19,169 bases of DNA from Candidatus Falkowbacteria bacterium UBA917. GTDB lineage: Bacteria > Patescibacteriota > Patescibacteriia > Patescibacteriales > Patescibacteriaceae. The stretch's first letter is position 1, and each line of letters starts with the position of its first letter. The stretch lies in contig DBEB01000016.1 in the NCBI GenBank assembly GCA_002293855.1, forward strand, positions 1 to 19,169, given 5' to 3'. Below are positions 4,933 through 12,550 of this stretch, in pieces. Both the position numbers and the translations under genes were made by a program. The notes under the pieces are model-generated. The model made no database searches. It was not told the DNA's origin and saw only the letters and a list, made by a program, of their open reading frames with translations.

Positions 4933-6435
4933 ATGAATTATGACGTTATCATTGGTCTAGAAATCCACACCGAGGTCAAAACCGCCTCCAAAATGTTTTG
5001 TAGTTGCGCCAATCGCTTTGACGATCCAGCTAATACCAATACCTGCCCGATTTGCCTCGGTCACCCTGGTACTCTACCACTACCAAATAAGTCAGCGATC
5101 GAAAAGTGCCTACTACTAGGCCTAGCTTTGAACTGTCAAATCAACCAACACTCCAAATTTGACCGCAAAAACTATTTCTATCCTGATCTACCCAAGGGCT
5201 ATCAAATCTCTCAGTACGACTTGCCCTTTTGTCATCACGGCCGGCTAGCTATTAGTCCTGATCGCCATATCGACATCACTCGCATTCATCTCGAAGAGGA
5301 CACTGGCAAACTCAGTCATAGCTCCAGCTACTCAGCCATTGACTTTAATCGTGCTGGTGCGCCTTTGATTGAATTGGTCACTGAACCAGTCCTAGTTAAC
5401 GCCGCTGAAGCTAAACATTTTTGTCAGCATTTCCAACAAACTCTGCGCTACCTTCAGATCAGTGATGCTGACATGGAAAAAGGCCAAATGCGTTGTGAAG
5501 CCAATGTCAGCTTGCAAATCCCCGGCTCTTGGCTCTACGAAGACGGCCAAATAAAAGCCACCAGCGATCAGCAACTCAACGCCAAAGTCGAAGTCAAAAA
5601 CATCAACTCTTTCAAAGCTCTCGAAAAAGCTATTAATTTTGAAATTGAGCGTCAAAGCAAAGCTCTAGATCAAAAACAACATATCAGCCCCGAAACTCGT
5701 GGTTGGAATGATCAGACTAATACCACAGTCAGTCAACGTGTCAAAGAGACACAGGCCGATTATCGCTACTTCCCAGAGCCAGATATCCCTGCATTGATCA
5801 TTGATGAGACTTGGCTGACTGAGATTAAAAATCAAGTCGTCGAATTACCTCAGGCCAAAGCTGCTCGTCTCGCCTCAGAATATGGCTTTAGTCGAGCGGA
5901 CGCTGAGCTACTTGCCAGTGACACTCTACTCGCTAACTTTGCTGAAGAATTAATGTCCGAACTCTACGAATGGATCAATTCTACCGGCGACACTTGGGAG
6001 CGACAAAAAAACACTCTTGTCAAACTAGCCTCCGGCTGGCTCACCACCGAACTCTTTAAGCACTTCAAAATCAACAATGAATCTATTACTGATATTCGCT
6101 TTACGGCCGAGAACTTGGCAGAATTGATTAGCCTACTCTATCAAGACAAAATCAATTCTAGCGCCGCCCAAATCATCTTTAATCAAATGTACCAAGTCGG
6201 TGGTGATCCTAGCCAGATTATGATCGATCTCAATCTCGAGCAACTAGACAATGACGAAGCTCTGTCAGAAATCATTCGCTCAGTCCTCGCCGAACACCCT
6301 GAGCAAAGCTCAGCTTTCAAGGCTGGCAAAACCACGCTCATGAACTTCCTCGTCGGCAAAGTCATGGCCGCTAGCGGTGGCAAAGCTAATCCCAAAACCT
6401 TACCAGATTTAATTACCAAAATTATTAATTCTTAG
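4933..6435 (+). CDS. gatB: Asp-tRNA(Asn)/Glu-tRNA(Gln) amidotransferase subunit B
   Basis: GatB is the kinase/transamidase subunit of GatCAB, which converts misacylated Glu-tRNA(Gln) and Asp-tRNA(Asn) to the correct aminoacyl-tRNAs. The 500-aa product begins MNYDVIIGLEIHTEVKTASKMFCSC, has the four-cysteine zinc site (MFCSC and TCPICLGHPG, residues about 22-44), the kinase-fold signatures RKNYFYPDLPKGYQISQYD, HLEEDTGKL and DFNRAGAPLIELVTEP, and the C-terminal helical and YqeY-like tail ending ANPKTLPDLITKII. It is slightly longer than the usual 475-480 aa. GatA and GatC are not in the window. The promoter sits so close that the message is probably leaderless. Confidence 0.97.
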   Translation: MNYDVIIGLEIHTEVKTASKMFCSCANRFDDPANTNTCPICLGHPGTLPLPNKSAIEKCLLLGLALNCQINQHSKFDRKNYFYPDLPKGYQISQYDLPFCHHGRLAISPDRHIDITRIHLEEDTGKLSHSSSYSAIDFNRAGAPLIELVTEPVLVNAAEAKHFCQHFQQTLRYLQISDADMEKGQMRCEANVSLQIPGSWLYEDGQIKATSDQQLNAKVEVKNINSFKALEKAINFEIERQSKALDQKQHISPETRGWNDQTNTTVSQRVKETQADYRYFPEPDIPALIIDETWLTEIKNQVVELPQAKAARLASEYGFSRADAELLASDTLLANFAEELMSELYEWINSTGDTWERQKNTLVKLASGWLTTELFKHFKINNESITDIRFTAENLAELISLLYQDKINSSAAQIIFNQMYQVGGDPSQIMIDLNLEQLDNDEALSEIIRSVLAEHPEQSSAFKAGKTTLMNFLVGKVMAASGGKANPKTLPDLITKIINS

Positions 6436-6438
6436 AAC

Positions 6439-6470
6439 CACGTCATCCCAGCGAAAGCTGGGATGACGTG
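6439..6470. repeat. REP-like perfect palindrome with GAAA loop
   Basis: A perfect 14-bp inverted repeat (6439-6452 with 6457-6470, starting CACGTCATCCCAGC) closed by GAAA. It sits 3 bases after the gatB stop and lacks a T-run, so it is not a standard terminator. The GTCATCCC...GAAA...GGGATGAC form is shared with short REP-like or MITE-like palindromes scattered in many bacterial genomes. It could also protect the gatB message 3' end or attenuate read-through into the next gene. Confidence 0.85.
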
Positions 6471-6488
6471 AAAGTATTAAATTATTGT

Positions 6489-7493
6489 ATGAAAATTACC
6501 ATTCTCGACACTCAAGACTGCGAAAAAATCATCTTTGATCGTGCTCTCAAAAATCACCAAATCACTTATTTCTCAGCTAGCGCCGACCGACTAAAAACTA
6601 GCGACCTTACTCGTATCAAAAACACCGAGATTCTCTCTGGTTTTGTCTATTCCAAATTTGACGCCAAGTTCCTCAAGCAATTTCCCAAGCTCAAACTGAT
6701 CAGCACTCGCTCCACCGGCTTTGATCACATTGACCTTGCTTACTGCGTCAAAAACAAAATCGCCGTCGCTACTGTACCATCTTATGGCGAAAACACCGTT
6801 GCCGAACACTCCTTTGCTCTACTACTCTCTATCGCCCGTCGCCTTGTCGACTATCAACGTATCACTGATCACAATCTCTATTCTGACGCTCATTACAAAG
6901 GCTTTGATCTACGTGGCAAAACTCTCGGCGTCATCGGCGCCGGTAACATCGGCAAAAATACTATTCGTATCGCTCGTGGCTTTGGCATGAATATCCTCGC
7001 CTATGACCTTCACGAAGATATCTTCCTGTCAGAAACTCTCGGCTATGAGTACAAAGATCTCAAAACCGTTTTGAGCAAATCCGATATCATCAGTCTCAAT
7101 GTCCCTTATAACAAATTCACCCATCATCTCATCAATCTCCAAAACATTCGTGATATCAAAAAAGGCGCAGTATTACTCAATGTCTCTCGTGGCGCTGTCA
7201 TTGAAACCGAAGCCCTGCTCATGGCCCTAGAAAAGAAAATTATCAGCGCCGCCGGCCTCGATGTCCTCGAAGAAGAAGAAATGATCACCAAAAACCATCC
7301 TCATCTAACTGACAAGGACAAAGCCAATCCCGTGTACAAGATGAATCTTCAAATCATCAATCATCCCGCCGTTATCTTTACCCCTCACATCGGCTTTGAT
7401 ACTACCGAAGCTGTTGACCGTATTACCAACACCACCGTCGAAAACATTATCAATTTCAGCAAGGGTCAAGCCTCTAATCTCGTAAAAATCTAA
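6489..7493 (+). CDS. D-isomer-specific 2-hydroxyacid dehydrogenase (D-lactate dehydrogenase-like)
   Basis: An NAD-dependent dehydrogenase of the D-2-hydroxyacid family, probably reducing pyruvate to D-lactate to regenerate NAD in a fermentative cell. From ATG 6489 it is 334 aa, the usual D-LDH length. The NAD-binding site is GVIGAGNIGKNTIRIARGFG with a following AYD; the catalytic triad is visible as Arg in NVSRGAVI, Glu in GLDVLEEEEM and His in TPHIGFDT. RSTGFDHIDL lies in the substrate domain. A GTG at 6468 would add seven residues but falls inside the palindrome; ATG 6489 gives the normal MKITILD start. There is no Shine-Dalgarno. The last 20 bases overlap the 3' end of convergent miaA. 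Exact substrate (pyruvate or another 2-oxoacid) is inferred. Confidence 0.88.
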   Translation: MKITILDTQDCEKIIFDRALKNHQITYFSASADRLKTSDLTRIKNTEILSGFVYSKFDAKFLKQFPKLKLISTRSTGFDHIDLAYCVKNKIAVATVPSYGENTVAEHSFALLLSIARRLVDYQRITDHNLYSDAHYKGFDLRGKTLGVIGAGNIGKNTIRIARGFGMNILAYDLHEDIFLSETLGYEYKDLKTVLSKSDIISLNVPYNKFTHHLINLQNIRDIKKGAVLLNVSRGAVIETEALLMALEKKIISAAGLDVLEEEEMITKNHPHLTDKDKANPVYKMNLQIINHPAVIFTPHIGFDTTEAVDRITNTTVENIINFSKGQASNLVKI

Positions 7494-8388
7494 GCGCTAG
7501 TTCATAAGCTCTAGCACCATCGTCCGGACCGAGCCAATTTATCTTTTGGCCAGACCGCTCCCAACGCCGAAACCAAGTCAACTGCCTCTTAGCAAATTGC
7601 CAAGAGGCTTTTTGTAGTCGCTCGACCATTTCTTCGTAGTCAATTTTGTCTTGTAAATACCAAGCGATAAACTTATATTCCAAACCGAAGCTCTCAAGTC
7701 GCTCCCAAGCTACTCCTTGTCTATTTAAGTCATTAACTTCCTCGACCATTTCTTGCTCATCGAGCCGCTTCATTAGTCGAGCTTCAATCCTCGATTGTAA
7801 TTCTTCTTTAGGACAGTCAAGGCCAATTATTAAAGTTTGATACAAACTCTCAGCTTTCTTGGTCACTTGTCCAGATCCAGCAAAAACTTCTACATAACGG
7901 ATCAGTCGTCGTTTATTATTTAAATCGCTATTATTAATGTTAGCCGCAAAGTTAGTATTATATTTTTGGATCATACCAAAGAGCTCCTCGATTGTTTTGC
8001 GCTCTAACTCCTCACGCAAACTATCATCAGCCGGCACCTCGGCTAATTGAAAATTACTAATCAAAGCTTCTAGATACAAACCTGTCCCACCAACAACGAT
8101 TGGCACTTTAGCTCGACTGGTGATATCAGCAATCGCTGCTTCAGCTAGTTTCTTGAATTGCGCCAGATCAAAAACTTCTTTGGGGTCAGCTACATCGATG
8201 AGATGATAAGGCAGATCACCGTAGCTTTCTAAATCCTTACCAGTGCCGATATCCATACCACGGTAAACTTGGCGACTATCAGCGCTGACGATCTCGCCAT
8301 CTAGTTTACGAGCTAGCTCGACCGCCAAAGCCGTCTTGCCAGAGGCAGTCGAACCGAGTATCACAATGATTTTATTTTTATCAGACAT
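7474..8388 (-). CDS. miaA: tRNA dimethylallyltransferase
   Basis: Transfers the dimethylallyl group to N6 of A37 in tRNAs reading codons that start with U, stabilising codon-anticodon pairing. From ATG 8388 it is 304 aa. The P-loop is GSTASGKTAL near residue 10, followed by GEIVSADSRQVYRGMDIGTGK, YHLIDVADP and the VVGGTGLYLEAL motif, all diagnostic of MiaA; the C-terminal segment contains RQLTWFRRW. A TTG at 8397 would add MYF but lies in the T-run of the dnaJ terminator, so ATG is chosen. It follows dnaJ past that terminator, so it depends on read-through or an unseen promoter. The 3' end overlaps the convergent dehydrogenase gene by 20 bases. Confidence 0.95.
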   Translation of the reverse strand: MSDKNKIIVILGSTASGKTALAVELARKLDGEIVSADSRQVYRGMDIGTGKDLESYGDLPYHLIDVADPKEVFDLAQFKKLAEAAIADITSRAKVPIVVGGTGLYLEALISNFQLAEVPADDSLREELERKTIEELFGMIQKYNTNFAANINNSDLNNKRRLIRYVEVFAGSGQVTKKAESLYQTLIIGLDCPKEELQSRIEARLMKRLDEQEMVEEVNDLNRQGVAWERLESFGLEYKFIAWYLQDKIDYEEMVERLQKASWQFAKRQLTWFRRWERSGQKINWLGPDDGARAYELALRFLRD

Positions 8389-8395
8389 AAAATAC

Positions 8396-8423
8396 AAAAA
8401 GCCTTTAAAATTTTAAAGGCTTT
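8396..8423 (-). terminator. Terminator overlapping the dnaJ stop codon
   Basis: A perfect 26-bp palindrome (8398-8410 with 8411-8423; GC-rich part GCCTTT/AAAGGC) followed on the minus strand by GGCTTTTTG. The dnaJ TAA (8415-8413) lies within the hairpin, so the last dnaJ codons encode the stem. A ribosome finishing dnaJ would cover it, which could let translation modulate termination before miaA. Confidence 0.78.
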
Positions 8424-9492
8424 CTTTTTGCAAAGCTTCTACTAATTCTCTTTGCCGTCTATTTAGTTTCTTGGGGATCTCAACTTTGACAGTGACTAGT
8501 TGGTCACCGCGACCACTCGCTCGTAGTCTCGGCACACCACTACCTCGCAGCGCAATCACTGAGCCACTAGCCGTGCCCTCAGGAATCTTGAGACTGACCA
8601 CCCCATCAACCGTTTCCACTTCGACTGTATCACCCAAGATAGCTTGGCTGAGCTTGATATTAACCGTTGACTGGATATCATAACCAGTCCGCTGCCAACG
8701 TTTATCCTGCTCATAAAAAATATGCAGATAGAGGTCGCCTGCCGGAGCTCCTTTCGGACCGACTTCGCCTTGACCAGTCAGTCTGATCGTCTCCCCATTA
8801 TCAATACCAGGCGGAATCTTGACCGATAGCTCAACCTGTCTCTCTACTCGACCAGTACCACGACAGCCCTTGCAATGATCTGAGGACTTTTTGCCTTCAC
8901 CACCACAAGCCTGACAAGTCGTCTGCATCTGAATCGCACCAAGCATCGTTCGCTGAACACTCATCACTTGACCAGCACCTTTGCAGACTTCACAAGTAGT
9001 TACTTTAGCACCAGCTGGCACTCCCGAGCCCTGACAGTCATCGCACTTAGCATATTTCTTGATCTTGATCTCCTTATCACAGCCAAAGACCGCTTCAGAA
9101 AAACCAATTGTAATCTTGATCTCTAGATCTCGACCACGTGCCGAGCGAGCACCACGACCTTGCCCACCAAAGCCAAACATATCGCCAAAACCACCAAAGA
9201 GATCACCTAGATCATCCATGTTGATATTGAAGCCTTGTCCGCCAAAACCCTGCCCACCGCCAAAACCACCCGGACCAGCACCATCAAAAGTCTGACCAAA
9301 CTGATCATACTGAGCCTTTTTCTGCTTGTCACTGAGGACTTGATAGGCTTCATTAACCTCTTTGAACTTCTCGGTGTCACCACCGGCTTTATCAGGGTGA
9401 TGTTGGTGCGCCAAACGACGAAAAGCTTTTTTAATCTCTTCGTCGCTTGCACCTTTGTCGACGCCTAGCACTTTGTAGTAATCTTTTGACAT
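8413..9492 (-). CDS. dnaJ: Chaperone protein DnaJ (Hsp40)
   Basis: Delivers unfolded clients to DnaK and stimulates its ATPase. The 359-aa product has every part of a type I DnaJ: the J domain (residues 1-70) with HPD at 32-34, a Gly/Phe-rich linker (about 75-115, full of GGFGG and GGQG), a zinc domain of four CxxCxGxG units (CDDCQGSG, CEVCKGAG, CQACGGEG, CKGCRGTG), and the C-terminal substrate-binding domain containing IPPGIDNGETIRLTGQGE. It lies downstream of dnaK with an 83-base gap that holds a heptamer repeat and two alternative hairpins. The only ribosome-binding candidate is a weak TAGAG just before the ATG. Confidence 0.97.
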   Translation of the reverse strand: MSKDYYKVLGVDKGASDEEIKKAFRRLAHQHHPDKAGGDTEKFKEVNEAYQVLSDKQKKAQYDQFGQTFDGAGPGGFGGGQGFGGQGFNINMDDLGDLFGGFGDMFGFGGQGRGARSARGRDLEIKITIGFSEAVFGCDKEIKIKKYAKCDDCQGSGVPAGAKVTTCEVCKGAGQVMSVQRTMLGAIQMQTTCQACGGEGKKSSDHCKGCRGTGRVERQVELSVKIPPGIDNGETIRLTGQGEVGPKGAPAGDLYLHIFYEQDKRWQRTGYDIQSTVNIKLSQAILGDTVEVETVDGVVSLKIPEGTASGSVIALRGSGVPRLRASGRGDQLVTVKVEIPKKLNRRQRELVEALQKESL

Positions 9493-9501
9493 TTTTCTCT
9501 A

Positions 9502-9541
9502 GGCTACAAATATAAATCCTTACAAATTTTCATTTGTAGCC
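9502..9541 (-). promoter_or_regulatory. Alternative hairpins in the dnaJ leader
   Basis: In minus-strand order there are three segments: GGCTACAAAT (9541-9532), ATTTGTA (9527-9521) and ATTTGTAGCC (9511-9502). The first can pair with the second (7 bp, GAAA loop) or with the third (10 bp, 20-base loop), but not both. The third ends nine bases before the dnaJ ATG, next to the weak TAGAG ribosome site. The pairing is seen; a switch or thermosensor role is inference. Confidence 0.55.
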
Positions 9542-9549
9542 CACTAGTT

Positions 9550-9584
9550 AATTGTAAATTGATAATTGCAAATTGTTAATTGAC
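9550..9584. repeat. Tandem heptamer repeat AATTGNN, five copies
   Basis: Five consecutive 7-base units begin with AATTG and differ only in the last two bases (TA, AT, CA, TT, AC). The array spans the dnaK-dnaJ gap and runs into the last dnaK codons (Val-Asn-stop). It could be a simple-sequence slippage product. Confidence 0.8.
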
Positions 9585-11477
9585 AACCTCACCTTCGATC
9601 GGACCATCTTTTTTCTCCTCAGTCTGAGGTTCTGGACCAGCTGCTTGTTCAGCACCAGCCTGACTAGCGCTTTGATACATCGCTGCACCAATCTGCTGAG
9701 CTAGCTGATTTACTTCTTCCATCTTAACTTTTATATCTTCGTAATTTTCAGTTTCTTTGAGGCTCTTCAAGTCACCTAATTTCTGCTCTAATTCAGTCTT
9801 GGAAGCCGCTTCCATCTTGTCACCAGACTCTTTGATCAATTTCTCGAGCTGGAAAACAGTCGCTTCTGCTTGGTTTTTGATATCAATATTTTCACGCTTA
9901 CGCTTGTCTTCATCAGCATGCATTTCTGCGTCACGCTTCATTTGTTCGATCTCCTCTTTACTGAGACTTGTCGAAGCAGTAATAGTAATTTTTTGTTCTT
10001 TACCACTGGCTTTGTCCTTGGCCTTCACATTCAAAATACCATTAGCATCAATATCAAAGCTAACTTCGATTTGAGGAATACCTCTTGGAGCTGGTGGGAT
10101 ACCATCCAAGATAAATCTACCTAGACTCTTGTTGTCAGAAGCCATTGGACGCTCACCTTGCAAAATATGAATATCCACACTGGTTTGATTGTCAGCTGCT
10201 GTCGAGAATACTTGAGTTTTAGAAGTTGGAATAGTGCTATTGCGCTCAATCAAAGGTGTTGACACACTGCCCAAGGTCTCAATACCGAGAGTGAGAGGTG
10301 TGACGTCGAGGAGCAAAATATCCTTAGTCTCGCCGGACATAATACCAGCCTGCACCGCCGCACCTAGCGCTACTACTTCATCAGGATTGACGCTCAAGTT
10401 TGGTTCACGCTTAAAGAATTCTTTGACCTTAGCTTGCACCATTGGCATACGAGTCATACCGCCGACCAAAATAACTTCTTCAATCTCAGCTACACTCATC
10501 TTGGCATCAGCCAGAGCCTTCTTACATGGCTCAATGGTTGCGACCACCAAATCCTCAACCAGACTTTCTAACTTGGCACGACTGATCTTCATCACTAAGT
10601 GCTTTGGACCTTCAGCACCCACAGTGATAAACGGCTGATTGATTTCAGTTTCATTAGTCGTAGATAGTTCAATCTTGGCTTTTTCAGCCGCTTCTTTGAT
10701 ACGTTGCAAAGCTAGCGGATCTTTGGATAGGTCAATCGCCTGATCCTTTTTAAACTCTTCGATAATATAATTAATTAGACGCAAATCAAAATCTTCACCA
10801 CCCAAGTGAGTATCACCATTAGTAGACAACACTTTGACATCACCACCAATCTCGTCGATATCGACAGCTAGGATCGAGACGTCAAAGGTACCACCACCGA
10901 GGTCATAGACCGCAATCTTCTGACCCTTTTTCTTATCAAAACCATAGGCGAGAGCCGCGGCTGTCGGCTCATTGATAATACGCTTGACAGTCAAACCGGC
11001 AATCTGACCAGCATCCTTGGTCGCCTGTCGCTGAGTATCGTCAAAATAAGCTGGCACAGTGATAATCGCTTCGGTAATTTTTTCACCTAGTCGCGCTTCG
11101 GCATCAGCCTTGATTTTGGCTAGCACCATGGCGCTGACTTCTTGAGGTGAATATTCTTTGTCTTGAATCTTGACTTTAGCACTAGTTCCAGACTGCACGA
11201 TCTTATAAGGCATGATCTTAATATCTCTTTGCACTTCTGTATCATTAAAAGCTCTGCCCATCAAACGCTTCACAGCATAGATAGTATTTTCTGGATTAGT
11301 CACAGCCTGACGCTTAGCGCTTTGACCGACTAATCTTTCATTACTCTTGGAAATAGCAACGGTCGACGGAGTAGTGCGAGCGCCTTCAGCATTTTCCAAA
11401 ATCTTCGGACTACCACCCTCCATGATCGCCACCGCTGAATTGGTTGTTCCCAAATCAATACCTAAAATCTTTGACAT
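9576..11477 (-). CDS. dnaK: Chaperone protein DnaK (Hsp70)
   Basis: ATP-driven folding chaperone. The 633-aa length is typical. The nucleotide-binding domain starts ILGIDLGTTNSAVAIMEGG, with INEPTAAALAYGFD, IAVYDLGGGTFDVSIL and VILVGGMTRMPMVQAKV, the Hsp70 signatures. The linker DILLLDVTPLTLGIE (about 380-395) leads to the beta-sandwich substrate domain and a charged helical lid ending EKKDGPIEGEVVN. It is the fourth gene of the hrcA-led operon. The start ATG at 11477 is preceded by GAGGT (11491-11487) about nine bases upstream, and a GC-rich hairpin abuts that site. Expression should follow the CIRCE/HrcA promoter upstream of hrcA; no separate dnaK promoter was seen. Confidence 0.98.
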   Translation of the reverse strand: MSKILGIDLGTTNSAVAIMEGGSPKILENAEGARTTPSTVAISKSNERLVGQSAKRQAVTNPENTIYAVKRLMGRAFNDTEVQRDIKIMPYKIVQSGTSAKVKIQDKEYSPQEVSAMVLAKIKADAEARLGEKITEAIITVPAYFDDTQRQATKDAGQIAGLTVKRIINEPTAAALAYGFDKKKGQKIAVYDLGGGTFDVSILAVDIDEIGGDVKVLSTNGDTHLGGEDFDLRLINYIIEEFKKDQAIDLSKDPLALQRIKEAAEKAKIELSTTNETEINQPFITVGAEGPKHLVMKISRAKLESLVEDLVVATIEPCKKALADAKMSVAEIEEVILVGGMTRMPMVQAKVKEFFKREPNLSVNPDEVVALGAAVQAGIMSGETKDILLLDVTPLTLGIETLGSVSTPLIERNSTIPTSKTQVFSTAADNQTSVDIHILQGERPMASDNKSLGRFILDGIPPAPRGIPQIEVSFDIDANGILNVKAKDKASGKEQKITITASTSLSKEEIEQMKRDAEMHADEDKRKRENIDIKNQAEATVFQLEKLIKESGDKMEAASKTELEQKLGDLKSLKETENYEDIKVKMEEVNQLAQQIGAAMYQSASQAGAEQAAGPEPQTEEKKDGPIEGEVVN

Positions 11478-11489
11478 ATTTTTTTACCT

Positions 11490-11514
11490 CGCCATAGCTC
11501 CGCTAGGAGCGGCG
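11490..11514 (-). promoter_or_regulatory. GC-rich hairpin abutting the dnaK ribosome binding site
   Basis: GCTCC (11497-11501) pairs with GGAGC (11506-11510) round four bases, and CGCC (11490-11493) with GGCG (11511-11514), with three unpaired bases on one side. In the mRNA the last stem strand, GGCG, runs straight into the GAGGT ribosome site of dnaK. It is far richer in G and C than its surroundings. Folding could limit access to the ribosome site; this is inferred. Confidence 0.5.
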
Positions 11515-11536
11515 GCGGGCTTCATTAATTATAATC

Positions 11537-11959
11537 TTAAGCTTTATTAATTTTAATCTGTTTTGGTTCGGCTTTCTTAGCCTTTGGAATGCTAATCGTT
11601 AGCACGCCACCCTTCGCCTCAGCCTTCGCCTCATCACCCAGCACCTGAGCCGGTAATGGCAAACTGCGATAGAAACTGCCTCGACGAATTTCTTTGCGAT
11701 AATAATTCTTCTCATCAACCTCACTTTTCTTTTCACTCGTCCCCTTGATGGATAAGACACCGTCATCAATAGCGATACTAACTTGCTCTGGATCAATACC
11801 AGCTAGCTGCGCTTCAACGATAAAAGCATCAGCTTGCTCATACATATCAATCGCCGGCACAAAACCCTCATTATCTCGCATCAACGGCGCTAATTCACTT
11901 AGATTTCTGTCCATCTCCTCAAAAGGATTAAACAGTGGTGTCCATTTAATTAGTGACAT
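11537..11959 (-). CDS. Small heat shock protein (Hsp20/alpha-crystallin family)
   Basis: ATP-independent holdase that binds unfolding proteins until DnaK takes over. The 140-aa product has a short N-terminal arm (KWTPLFNPFEEMDRNLSEL), the alpha-crystallin domain from about residue 35 (FVPAIDMYEQADAFIVEAQLAGIDPEQVSIAIDDGVLSI) with YYRKEIRRGSFYRSLPLP and the C-terminal GGVLTISIPKAKKAEPKQIKI. The GVLTISIPK strand and the IKI tail (an I-x-I motif) are used for oligomer assembly in this family. It lies between grpE and dnaK, where many bacteria have no hsp20, so here the holdase is built into the HrcA regulon. A 15-position imperfect hairpin lies in its leader. Confidence 0.95.
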   Translation of the reverse strand: MSLIKWTPLFNPFEEMDRNLSELAPLMRDNEGFVPAIDMYEQADAFIVEAQLAGIDPEQVSIAIDDGVLSIKGTSEKKSEVDEKNYYRKEIRRGSFYRSLPLPAQVLGDEAKAEAKGGVLTISIPKAKKAEPKQIKINKA

Positions 11960-11976
11960 ATATTTTAGTAAGTCTG

Positions 11977-12018
11977 AAAGTCCTAAGCTAAAAGGACAAT
12001 TAATTAGCCTTAGACTTT
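11977..12018 (-). promoter_or_regulatory. Imperfect hairpin in the hsp20 leader
   Basis: Bases 11977-11991 and 12004-12018 form a 15-position stem with one A-A mismatch and two G-U pairs, round a 12-base loop. A competing short hairpin, GTCCT (11980-11984) with AGGAC (11993-11997), uses part of the same arm. It ends 17 bases before the hsp20 ATG. A function in heat-dependent translation or mRNA processing is inferred from position only. Confidence 0.45.
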
Positions 12019-12031
12019 TGACTGATTATTT

Positions 12032-12550
12032 TTAAACTTCTTCTTTCTTATCTAACTTATCAAACTTGTAAACCGCTACCCTCGCTGGCCGTACTACTTT
12101 ATCAAAGATCATATAACCAGCTTGCAATTCCTTAGCCACTTGATCATTGAGAGCCTCATCTTCTGTTGCTACCATTTCTACTGCTTCCATCTTGTGAAAA
12201 TCAAAACTTTTTTTAGTAGTTTCAATCTCTGAGACCTGAGCATTGGTTAGAACTTTTTTAAATTCTTGCAGGACATATTTCAAGCCATCCACCAGCGGAT
12301 CATTCTCCGCGCTGTGAGCCAGAGAAATTTTCAAGAAATCATAGACTGGCAGTAACTCAGAGAGCAACTTCTCATTGGCATAGCGGATCAAGTCACTCTT
12401 ATCACGCGCACTCTGCTTCACTAGATTTTGATAGTCGGCGAGAGCTCGCTGATACTTGTCTTGATAATCAATCTCCACCACTGGCGTAGCGCTTAGCTCT
12501 TCTGCTTCATTTTGAATTTCTTGATCTTCATTATTTACTGATTTGCTCAT
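12032..12550 (-). CDS. grpE: Nucleotide exchange factor GrpE
   Basis: Releases ADP from DnaK to restart its cycle. The 172-aa product has an acidic disordered N terminus, a long coiled-coil helix (DYQDKYQRALADYQNLVKQSARDKSDLIRYANEKLLSELLPVYDFL, about residues 28-72), and the C-terminal beta-wing ending GYMIFDKVVRPARVAVYKF, matching the family's GY-x-x-x-x-x-x-RPAxVxV ending. The first 20 bases of the gene overlap the end of hrcA, which suggests translational coupling. Confidence 0.96.
   Translation of the reverse strand: MSKSVNNEDQEIQNEAEELSATPVVEIDYQDKYQRALADYQNLVKQSARDKSDLIRYANEKLLSELLPVYDFLKISLAHSAENDPLVDGLKYVLQEFKKVLTNAQVSEIETTKKSFDFHKMEAVEMVATEDEALNDQVAKELQAGYMIFDKVVRPARVAVYKFDKLDKKEEV

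Noticed and set aside
10234..10638. 134-aa plus-strand ORF opposite dnaK, and a similar 118-aa ORF at 14100-14456 opposite mrdA
   Set aside because: Both lie wholly inside strongly conserved genes on the other strand, have no recognisable motif, and their composition is explained by the reverse complement.
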